A stretch of DNA of 64,000 bases, from positions 806,001 through 870,000 of the forward strand of contig JAQFWX010000017.1 of the NCBI GenBank assembly GCA_027605045.1, written 5' to 3'. A program made the position numbers and the translations under genes. The stretch is from Phallus indusiatus (Eukaryota > Basidiomycota > Agaricomycetes > Phallales > Phallaceae). The notes beneath the pieces were generated by a model. The model was not told the origin of the DNA. It did no database searches and saw nothing but the letters and a program-made list of their open reading frames with translations. Of the stretch, positions 11,375-19,249 are shown piece by piece. Position 1 is the first letter of the stretch, and each line of letters opens with the position of its first letter.

Positions 11375-11685
11375 TGTTGCGTACGCAAACAGGCTACGCA
11401 GAGATTTGTCAGCGCTCGGTATATGCGCCGGTCCGTCAATATTTTGCAAATTCCAATTATTTTGTACCTTTCACCCGTTCGCAATTAAACTACTAGCCTT
11501 TTCCATTGTTTTTAGATTACATTTTAGCACCATTCCAATTTCCTGGAAACTCCCAAATCATGTATATAAAAATCTTTCTTTAGCTTACAAAATACAAGAA
11601 CAATGTTTCCCTCCTATTTCTCCCTCTGAGCACACATTCGCTGATTCCCTTTCCTTCCCTGTTCGCTCCTGAGGCGCACGTATCA
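11375..11685 (+). repeat. 3' LTR of the nested element
   Basis: Same length as the 5' LTR, with one substitution seen over 311 bp. It is followed directly by the second CCAT and the continuation of the gypsy protease (…QYGTYTRIQF…). Confidence 0.92.
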
Positions 11686-12452
11686 CCATCCAGTATGGAA
11701 CATACACCCGAATCCAATTCGGAGGTGTCGATGTCCAAGAGTACTTCGACATCGTCAACATCGATCACTATGATGTGATCATTGGCGTCCCATTCCTGAG
11801 ACGCTATAATATCTGCCTGGATTTCAGCAGAGGTACAATCACCCGCGACGGCGAGGTGATTGACACCAATCACCATGTGATTGGACACGCTCCTGAAACA
11901 GGAGCGATGGTGCTAGCCAGCACCCAACATTCCAGCTCCTCTGTCCCTGAGATGACGGAAGAGAATATCCCAGCACTCATCGAGTACTGGAAGAACAAGT
12001 ACAGTGACCTTTTCGGTCCTGTCCCTTCCCGACTTCCCCCGTTTCGGGAAGTGAATCATCAGATTCCTCTTATTGAACCCAATAAGAAGATCCGGTACCA
12101 CCTTCCCAGGTGCCCGGATGCGCTCAAAGCGCTACTCGCTGAGAAGATTCAGCGATACGTAGCTGCAGGTTGGTGGGAACCAACTGTAGCTACACAGGCA
12201 ATCCCCATGCTTTGCCTGCAGAAACGAGCCGTGGTCTTAGCACTACGGACCGTGTTCGATCTGCGCCTGCAGAACGAAAACACAGAGAAGGACGTAACGC
12301 CCTTCCCTGACCAGGAAACCATCCGCCAGAACGTGGTGAGACACAAATACAGATCAAAAATTGATCTGACTGAGGCGTACGAGCAAGTACGCATAGTCCC
12401 AGAGGACGTCCACAAGACAACCTTTGCCACCATCTATGGCACTTTCAAGAGC

Positions 12453-12830
12453 TGTTAGGGCGACTCAGGGCACACCTAGAGGAGGGAAAACCTAAGATCT
12501 ATTGGGGGGCAGCGACTAACTACTCACCTAGAGGAGGGAAAACCTAAGAGAACAAGCTTAGGTATCCCCCTCTAGGGAAAACGCATATAAGTACAGGATA
12601 TGAGGCGCCCGACTGATCCCCATGGGATCTGAGGAGATACAAACAGAAATCGAAAGAAATCGAAGAGATCGGGAAATCGAGAAAACGGTGAAAATAGTGG
12701 AAATGACAAAATACGGGAAATGAAGGAAATCGAAGTGCGAGATGAAATCGAAAGAAATCGAAGTGCGAGATGAAATCGAAAGAAATCGAAGAAATCGAAT
12801 AATAGGGCGAGGCGCTAGCGTACTGTAACA
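12453..12830 (+). mobile_element. Solo LTR A in the RT domain
   Basis: Starts TGTTAGGGCGACTC and ends GTACTGTAACA; 5-bp duplication AGAGC on both sides (12448..12452, 12831..12835). Contains a CATATAAG TATA-like box and two copies of the motif CCTAGAGGAGGGAAAACC. Excision with one AGAGC rejoins the RT as ...GTFKS-HVMQQGD.... Confidence 0.9.
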
Positions 12831-12915
12831 AGAGCCATGTCATGCAGCAAGGAGACTGCAATGCCCCATCGACGTTTCAACGTCTGATGACCCATATTTT
12901 CAGGGACTGCATCAC

Positions 12916-13266
12916 TGTTAGGGCGACTCAGGGCACACACCTAGAGGAGGGAAAACCTAAGATCTATTGAGGGGCATCGACTAACTACTCACCTAGAGGA
13001 GGGAAAACCTAAGAGAACAAGCTTAGGCATCCCCCTCTAGGGAAAACGCATATAAGTACAGAGTCCGAGGCGCCCGACTGATCTCCATGGGATCCGAGGA
13101 GATACAACAGAAATCGGAGTAGATCGAAGAGATCAAAAAATCGAGAAAACGATGAAAATAGTGGAAACGGCGGAATACGGGAAATGAAGGAAATCGAAAC
13201 ACGAAATGAAATCGAAAGAAATCGAAAAGATCGAATAATCGGGCGAGGTGCTAGCGTACCGTAACA
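12916..13266 (+). mobile_element. Solo LTR B in the RT domain
   Basis: Same family as solo LTR A (TGTTAGGGCGACTC...ACCGTAACA), 351 bp. The flanks are ATCAC and ATCGG, so the target duplication is imperfect (3 of 5). The RT catalytic YIDD piece begins right after it. Confidence 0.85.
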
Positions 13267-13353
13267 ATCGGTCGTTCGACGGATGCATACATAGACGACG
13301 TGTTCGTCTATTCAAACACGATAGACCTGCATCAGCAGCATCTAGAGAATGCC

Positions 13354-13750
13354 TGTCAGGGTACGCTACCGCGTCCCCTCATTTTTCCTTATTTATTATC
13401 ATCGGTATATGTCTATTTCTATCTCATTTATATTTCCCATGCATTACTTCTACCTTCCGTTTATTCTCTCCGTCCATATTTCACCTTCTCTACTCGCGCG
13501 CGTTGCGCGCTCGTACACAGCATGATGCCCGTGACATCACGTCGCTTAGGCTCGGCTTAGGCGCCTGGCACTTAGCTGTGTCAGGGCCGCACGCCGCGTC
13601 GTCGTTTTATGTATATAGTAGCTGTACCTAGAGTGAGGGTCCCTAAGCTTGTTCTCTTAGGATCCCCTCCCTCTAGGTGAGTAGTATAGGTATCTTCCAA
13701 TATATTACTTAGGATCCCCTCCCTCTAGTCTGAGCTGAGTAGCCCTAACA
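13354..13750 (-). mobile_element. Solo LTR C, reverse orientation
   Basis: Reads TGTCAGGGTACGC...AGCCCTAACA on the plus strand, the reverse of copy D. Perfect 5-bp duplication ATGCC (13349..13353, 13751..13755). Contains two copies of the CTAGAGGGAGGGGATCC motif and GC-rich palindromes. RT resumes in phase (…ENAFSRLREAQL…). Confidence 0.92.
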
Positions 13751-14815
13751 ATGCCTTCTCGCGTTTGCGAGAAGCACAACTTTACCTAAGTAGTCGTAAA
13801 GTTGACTTGTACTCTAAGCGACTGGAGTGCTTAGGCCACATCATCGACGATGATGGCATCCATCCCGATCACGAGAAGATGGATAAAATACGTGAGTGGA
13901 GAACTCCACGCACGTATAACGATGTCCAGAAATTTTTGGACCTCGTACAATACGTTGCGGCATACCTACCAGGGGTAGCCGCATACACTACACCACTATC
14001 AGGGTGTACGTACAACAACAGACCGTTTGTATGGACGCCGTTGTTGAACAAGTGCTTTGATTCAATCAAAGCACTCACGCAAAAGGCTCCTATCTTGAAG
14101 CCTATTAACGTGGACGACCCAGATCCAATTTGGGTCGTAACCGACGGCTCTAAATGTGGCGTCGGTGCCTATTATGGGCAAGGGCCTACATGGCAGACAT
14201 GTAGGCCAGCAGGGTTTCTCTCGAAGAAATTCACCCCTGCACAGTACAACTACCGCACCCATGAGCATGAGCTCATCGCGGTACTTGAAGCCTTCCTCAA
14301 GTGGGAAGACAAACTACTAGGGCGAAGATTCACCCTAGTAACGGACAATGAGGCCATGGTCCACTTCAAGACCCAGCCTCGCATGTCACCGCGCCAAGCA
14401 CGGTGGTATGAATACCTGTCTCGTTTTGATTACGAGACGATTCATGTCAAGGGCGTCACTAACAATGTCGCCGATGGCCTCTCTCGTTATTACGAAGAGG
14501 ACACTCTGGATGAGGTTCACCCTCCGGAGGTATACATCAATGCTGACGTTAGACTTGATCCCGAAGGGGATCATCTTCCCATCGAAAGAAGGGATGAAGT
14601 GAGAGTGAACATTATTACATGTTCACGAGTACGAGAGGAACCTCGAGTAGAAGGTCCCTCAAATACTATGCCTTCTGATATTACAGAAGTGCAATCCGAT
14701 GAGGATATACTTGCCCTAAGTGCAGAGCAAGACAGCAAGCTTCTTAAAGCCAAAATTGAGGGCTTTGCTGAATTTACCTCGCTGATACAGCAAGGTTATC
14801 ACAAGGACCCAGTAT

Positions 14816-15211
14816 TGTTAGGGCTACTCAGCTCACACTAGAGGGAGGGGATCCTAAGATAATATATTGGAAGGGAAACTAACTACTCACCTAGAGGGAG
14901 GGGATCCTAAGAGAACAAGCTTAGGGACCCTCACTCTAGGTACAGCTACTATATACATAAAACGACGACGCGGCGTGCGGCCCTGACACAGCTAAGTGCC
15001 AGGCGCCCAAACCGAACCTAAGCGACGTGATGTCACGGGCATCACGCCGGGTACGAGCGCGCAACGCGCGCGAGTAGAGAAGGTGAAATAGAGACAGAAC
15101 AAGGAAACGGAGAGTGAAAGTAAAATATGGAAATGATAAATAAAATAGAAAGGAAGTGATGCCGATGATAATAAATAAGAAAATGAGAGACGGCGGTAGC
15201 GTACCCTGACA
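14816..15211 (+). mobile_element. Solo LTR D between RNase H and integrase
   Basis: TGTTAGGGCTACTCAG...GTACCCTGACA, 396 bp, 5-bp duplication AGTAT (14811..14815, 15212..15216). Very similar to copies C and E. The pol frame continues across after removal (HKDPV then FKLVLANPNAH). Confidence 0.92.
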
Positions 15212-16803
15212 AGTATTTAAGCTGGTCCTTGCCAACCCAAACGCTCACAAGGCGTTTGGAATTAAAAACCAACTGATCTTTACCAAGAATCAGTTCCTCC
15301 GTGATGTATTATGCATCCCCCATAACGCATTTTACAAGGGGAGGAGGATCACTGAGATTATAATCAGTGAGGCCCACCAAATTGTTGGGCACTTCGGACG
15401 TTACAAAACGTCTCAGTACGTTAGACAAGCGTACTGGTGGAAATCGATGATTGAAGACATCGATACGTTCTGCAGATCCTGCGGAACGTGCCAGACCAAT
15501 AAAGGGGAGAATAATCACCCCAGTGGTCTGTTAAAACAACTCCCGATTCCCAATAGACCTTGGGAATCAGTTGGAATGGACTTCGTCGGTCCATTACCCG
15601 TTTCAAACGGCCACGACTTCCTATTCGTCGTGATTGACAGACTGACCTCTATGGTTCGTCTGATGCCAACCACCACCAAGCTGACCACCAAGGGCACAGC
15701 CTGGTTATACCTCAGTGAAGTCGTAAGACTCCACGGTGTCCCTGACTCAATCGTGAGTGACAGGGATGCACGATTCACTGCCAGGTTCTGGCAGGAACTA
15801 CAACGCCTAATGGGGACACGATTGCTCATGTCCACGGCGTTCCATCCGCAAACGGACGGATCTACCGAACGAGCCAATCGCTTGATTGGCCAAATACTTC
15901 GTTCTGTGATACAGAACGATCAAAAAGATTGGGCCGAAAGGATCCCAATGGTGGAGTTTGCTATTAATAGCAGCACCAGCGAAACCACTGGTTTCGCGCC
16001 GTTTGAACTCAATTACGGCTATCTTCCCAGATTGGGAAGGAAAATTGAGACGAACACCAAATTCAAAGGTGTTCAACACTTTGCTCAACAGGCAAAGTGG
16101 AATCTCATGATAGCGCATGACGCTATCATAGCCAATCGCGTTAAACAGGCTCACTACGCGAACAACTCACGGCGCGATGCACCGGAGTACAAAGAGGGTG
16201 ACCTCGTCTATCTGTCGACGAGGAATCTCAACCTCCCCAAGGGGAGAGTTAAGAAGTTGATCCCGCGTTATGTGGGACCATACAAAATATTGTCCGTTAA
16301 AGACAATATCACAGTGAAACTTGAGCTCTCTGAGGAGCTCAAGCAACGTCGCATAAATCCCGTATTTCACATGGATTTGATTAAACCTCACATCGCCAAT
16401 GACGATGAGAGATTTCCACGCCGCGATACACTCACGGCGTATGATTTTGGACAGCCAGACGATGCTGAATGGCATGTCGAGGAACTCCTAGCTCATCGCT
16501 GGAGTGGAACTCGCGAGAAAGATCTCGAGTTCCTAGTCCAGTGGACCCTTGGGGATACCACTTGGGAACCTTACAGTAACTGTAAGGACTTGCAAGCTCT
16601 AGACGAGTACTTGCAATTACGAGGCATAAACGAGCCTCAGCAGCTGCCACGACTATCCAATCACGGAGAGTCGCGGACCAGCAACAAGCGCCCAGATCCC
16701 ACTCGGGGATCTGCTTGAAGATCCCACCCACAGGGATCCACTGGCACTTCACTGCTACGCGGTGAGGTAATTTTCACTTGGGCGCTCCATGAGGCCGCCC
16801 AAG

Positions 16804-16810
16804 TATATAA
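16804..16810 (+). promoter_or_regulatory. TATA box candidate for the gypsy third ORF
   Basis: TATATAA lies 42 bp before the ATG at 16852 and 86 bp after the pol stop, followed by a pyrimidine-rich stretch typical of fungal transcription starts. This spacing would let the downstream ORF be transcribed on its own. Confidence 0.4.
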
Positions 16811-16851
16811 CCCAAAAGTCCGTTCACGGCCTTTTCTCCCTCAACACCCCC

Positions 16852-18609
16852 ATGCCTGACAGCAAGGGAAAGCAACGCGAACGATCACGCTCGCGGTCGC
16901 CTACGCCGCAACCTGTTAGTAGGTTCAAAAAAGCAGAGGCTCAACTGGCCCTGCAAAGGTCCGAATGGACCTTAGACGCGATGGATGGATGCATATCCGT
17001 CTATCACAATAATGATAGTTGCACTGCGTGCAACGACTTCGCCAGTCATCTGGCAGGCCCCGCTGGCAGCAGGGCGATCATCCTTGACCATGACGTGGTT
17101 AAGCAGGCCGTTTACAAGGCCTTTCCCTTCATAAAAAGGGAGTACTATCATCTAGACGAACGTCTAGAAGAAGCTGAAAAGGACGTCAAGTCCTTGACAG
17201 ATCACCTCGACGATGCGAATCGTCGTATCTACGAGTTGAAAGCTCGTATTGCTGAACTTGAACGTTCAGCGTCGACGGCAGGCCCGTCGATTTCCCCATC
17301 GACCTCCAAAAAGCGGTCGAGAGACCAGGCCGACAAAGCGCCTGAGCCACCCCAGGCAGCCCCTCTGCCTGATATCTTCAATGACATGTCGTCTGACGAC
17401 GACATGGAAGACATAGTCAATGATAACGACTATGATGATGACGCCTCCATCGCGTCGTCCACCAAACGCAAGCCTCAGCGTACCTACGCTGATGCAACCA
17501 AGGCATCGGGCTCTCGCGATGCTGCCCCGGTTTCTCCAAGGAAGCCCTCTGGTCCGTATCCACGGACCAAGCCAGGATGGGACTCCAATAGGGACCCATG
17601 GCCCTTCTTCGTCAAGGGCTTCGACCCCACTGTTAGTGGGGATCATTCTCTGGTGCCTGGCACCCCCAACCCCACTGCATGGTATAACACCTGCAGCCTC
17701 GACGAACCATTGTTCGTCGAGATTGGAACCCGGGTTTGGACCGACCCCCCGGTGTTCACGTACCCCGATGACAGAGGGGTTCACATGTGTATTTCATATG
17801 CATGGACTCGTTGGCGCAGATCCATGAAGGAGCGCCGCCTAGCGAGGAAAACAGCCAAGCTTGAAGCTATGGAGGCTGCCGCCAACCGTCCACCGGTGGT
17901 GTTCATCTCGGGAGAATTAATTCACCCCGAGATCAAGTATCTAATCAATACTTGGAATGCGGACCCTAACCAGGTCCCTCCCTACATCCGACTAATGTCG
18001 GATGGATCTTTAAACCCTCAGGATGTTGAGGTGTTTGCTTGGCTCAAGAGAGTCACACGTACTCGTGAAGTATGTGCCAAGTTTCTCGAGAAGGCGGCTG
18101 AATGCCTCCTCGACCCCGCACTTACTGTGTGGGAAGAAATTCTCGGTGGTAGGGGTAATTCCTCCACCCACCTACCTTCCACTCTTATGGAAGGCTACAC
18201 TCGTGCCTTCGAGTGTAAATCCCCCTCCTCCATTACCATAGAGGAGGTGATTCGCTCCATGCATGCCAATGGAGCGACGACAAGACGCGTCACTGAGGTG
18301 ATCGCGCCCCTTCTCCAACGTTACGCCAATGGGGAAGATGTCAATCGCATCGCGCATGACTATCGTGTGCGCCGTGGACTGGATCGTCCAACAAAAAAGG
18401 CGCGTACGACTCAGTCGTCCGCCCCCGCCGTCCATGCGTCGGCATCACCTGCCAGTATTGTGGCAGGCCTGCCTAACAAGGTCTACTCCCCGTCCGTCCC
18501 AATTCAGATGACGGACGAGGAATTGTTGAGGCCCCCTGAGGACCTTGACGCGCCGCATCCGAGTGCCTCGGAGAGCATGGAGATTGACTACAGCAATCCC
18601 TCTGACTGA
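16852..18609 (+). CDS. Third ORF of the gypsy element, function unknown
   Basis: About 585 aa from the Met at 16852; the open frame reaches back to 16789 but the TATA-like box at 16804 argues for the later start. The N-terminus is basic (RSRSRSPTP), then an acidic/charged coiled coil of about 60 residues (HLDERLEEAEKDVK ... RIAELERSA), then a Ser/Pro linker with an acidic DDDMEDIVNDNDYDDD run. The C-terminal half (about residues 230-520) is a folded-looking region with conserved-type aromatic residues. It sits in the position of env in retroviruses, but I see no signal peptide or membrane segment, so an env role is not supported. It is as rich in short inverted repeats as gag-pol. Confidence 0.75.
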   Translation: MPDSKGKQRERSRSRSPTPQPVSRFKKAEAQLALQRSEWTLDAMDGCISVYHNNDSCTACNDFASHLAGPAGSRAIILDHDVVKQAVYKAFPFIKREYYHLDERLEEAEKDVKSLTDHLDDANRRIYELKARIAELERSASTAGPSISPSTSKKRSRDQADKAPEPPQAAPLPDIFNDMSSDDDMEDIVNDNDYDDDASIASSTKRKPQRTYADATKASGSRDAAPVSPRKPSGPYPRTKPGWDSNRDPWPFFVKGFDPTVSGDHSLVPGTPNPTAWYNTCSLDEPLFVEIGTRVWTDPPVFTYPDDRGVHMCISYAWTRWRRSMKERRLARKTAKLEAMEAAANRPPVVFISGELIHPEIKYLINTWNADPNQVPPYIRLMSDGSLNPQDVEVFAWLKRVTRTREVCAKFLEKAAECLLDPALTVWEEILGGRGNSSTHLPSTLMEGYTRAFECKSPSSITIEEVIRSMHANGATTRRVTEVIAPLLQRYANGEDVNRIAHDYRVRRGLDRPTKKARTTQSSAPAVHASASPASIVAGLPNKVYSPSVPIQMTDEELLRPPEDLDAPHPSASESMEIDYSNPSD

Positions 18610-18659
18610 TTACAGTCAGATGCCTCCTCTTCGCGATCCTATGACTTGGAGTCCGAGTC

Positions 18660-18671
18660 ACAAGGGGAGGA
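18660..18671 (+). promoter_or_regulatory. Polypurine tract of the gypsy element
   Basis: ACAAGGGGAGGA lies immediately before the LTR start TGTAACGG, the expected place for plus-strand priming. Confidence 0.7.
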
Positions 18672-18984
18672 TGTAACGGATCCACCGCATGCGGTGGATT
18701 GAGTATATGCCACTTAGGCATATGCAGAGGGCTTTGCCCTCTGCAGTAGTTACTATTACTTACTCTAATAACAGAGGCGCTTAACGCCTCTGGCTCGCGG
18801 CGAGCCATTATGTAATAACTATACATTAGTAGTAGCTACGCGCGTGCTGATTCAGCACGCGCAACTTGTTTTACTCCACAAAGAAAATACAGCACTTTGG
18901 TCTGTTACTTGTGGCGTGAAACTACAGCGTGATATAAACTGTGTACCGCAAGCGGTACACTATAAAAAGTAATGAAACGTTACA
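18672..18984 (+). repeat. 3' LTR of the gypsy element, made largely of hairpins
   Basis: 313 bp with matching ends TGTAACG and CGTTACA. It contains at least seven perfect inverted repeats with arms of 7-11 bp (18681-18698, 18705-18723, 18723-18745, 18772-18792, 18791-18807, 18840-18862, 18941-18960). A TATAAAAAG motif at 18961 is a possible promoter. The flank after it is AGAAC; no partner duplication can be tested because the 5' LTR was not found. Confidence 0.85.
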
Positions 18985-19043
18985 AGAACACTCTGATGTC
19001 CAAGTCGTGAAAAAGGGCATTGAAACCGCAACACTCTACAGAG

Positions 19044-19240
19044 GTGCGTTTTCTCCTTGGTATGTTTGAAGCAGGACTGTTTCCAGGAGTCGCGTATCTT
19101 TTCAGCTGGTAAGTGATCCTACGTATCGTGTAGTTGGAGTATCGGTCTAATGCAATTATCACACTGCTGATAGCTGGTACAAAAGTTCAGAATTTGGTTT
19201 TCGAACCGCCATATTTTCCTCCATGGCTATAGTTTTCAAC
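19044..19240 (+). pseudogene. Fragment of an MFS transporter gene (allantoate/nicotinate permease type)
   Basis: Translation gives RFLLGMFEAGLFPGVAY then, over a 65-nt GT-AG intron (19109..19173), SCWYKSSEFGFRTAIFSS. This is the conserved TM3-TM4 region of Dal5/Tna1-like anion:cation symporters of the major facilitator superfamily. Neither the start nor the remaining helices are present. The fragment lies between the gypsy LTR and the inverted duplication, so it is probably a gene broken by those rearrangements. Confidence 0.7.
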
Positions 19241-19249
19241 AGAACTAAA

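Larger units (their letters stand above)
6030..11685 (+). mobile_element. Nested non-autonomous LTR retrotransposon encoding only a gag-like ORF
   Basis: Two 311-bp LTRs (6030..6340 and 11375..11685) both start TGTTGCG and end GTATCA. I found a single difference between them (C6213 versus T11558), so the insertion is young. The 4-bp duplication CCAT flanks the element (6026..6029 and 11686..11689); removing the element with one CCAT restores the gypsy protease frame exactly. A likely primer binding site starts with TGG at 6343, and a purine-rich AGGAGG stretch precedes the 3' LTR. The internal part holds one 1239-aa ORF and then 1.1 kb of non-coding sequence. No protease, RT or integrase motif is visible, so it must be mobilised in trans. 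Confidence 0.9.
4183..16718 (+). pseudogene. Gypsy gag-pol polyprotein, interrupted by five insertions
   Basis: Surviving pieces: 4183..6029, 11690..12452, 12831..12915, 13267..13353, 13751..14815 and 15212..16718. Gag core lies at about 4560-5110. The zinc knuckle CFNCGQVGHYRNACP (CX2CX4HX4C) is at about 5419. The protease DSG is near 5908. RT shows KIDLTEAYEQ, QQGDCNAPSTFQRLM and catalytic YIDD (about 13283-13294). RNase H has TDGS, the HELIA...E region and TDNEA. Integrase has an H-x3-H/C-x2-C zinc site (about 15370-15490), DFVGPLP, SDRDARF and TDGSTERANR. A chromodomain (WHVEELL ... FLVQWTLGDTTWEP) lies near the C-terminus, stop at 16718. Deleting each insertion plus one target duplication keeps the phase at the 6029, 12452, 13353 and 14815 junctions; the 12915 junction fits apart from two changed bases. 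The breaks are therefore recent and the parent copy was intact. Confidence 0.88.
2982..18984 (+). mobile_element. Ty3/gypsy retrotransposon with chromodomain integrase, 5' end truncated or undetected, hosting five insertions
   Basis: The order is ORF1, gag with CCHC knuckle, DSG protease, RT, RNase H, integrase with chromodomain, a third ORF, polypurine tract and one LTR (18672..18984). Protease-RT-RH-IN order and the chromodomain place it in the Ty3/gypsy chromovirus group. Only the 3' LTR is seen, so the left limit is the first codon of ORF1 and the true start is unknown. Insertions sit at 6030-11685, 12453-12830, 12916-13266, 13354-13750 and 14816-15211. The uninterrupted element would be roughly 8.8 kb. 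Its sequence is exceptionally rich in short inverted repeats (see findings). Confidence 0.9.

Noticed and set aside
12457..15211. Solo LTRs read as spliceosomal introns of pol
   Set aside because: They begin TGTTA and end AACA or GACA, carry 5-bp duplications, and occur in both orientations; these are LTR insertions.
16789..18609. Envelope-like protein in the gypsy element
   Set aside because: Position fits env, but there is no signal peptide, no membrane span and no cleavage motif; the protein is charged with a coiled coil.
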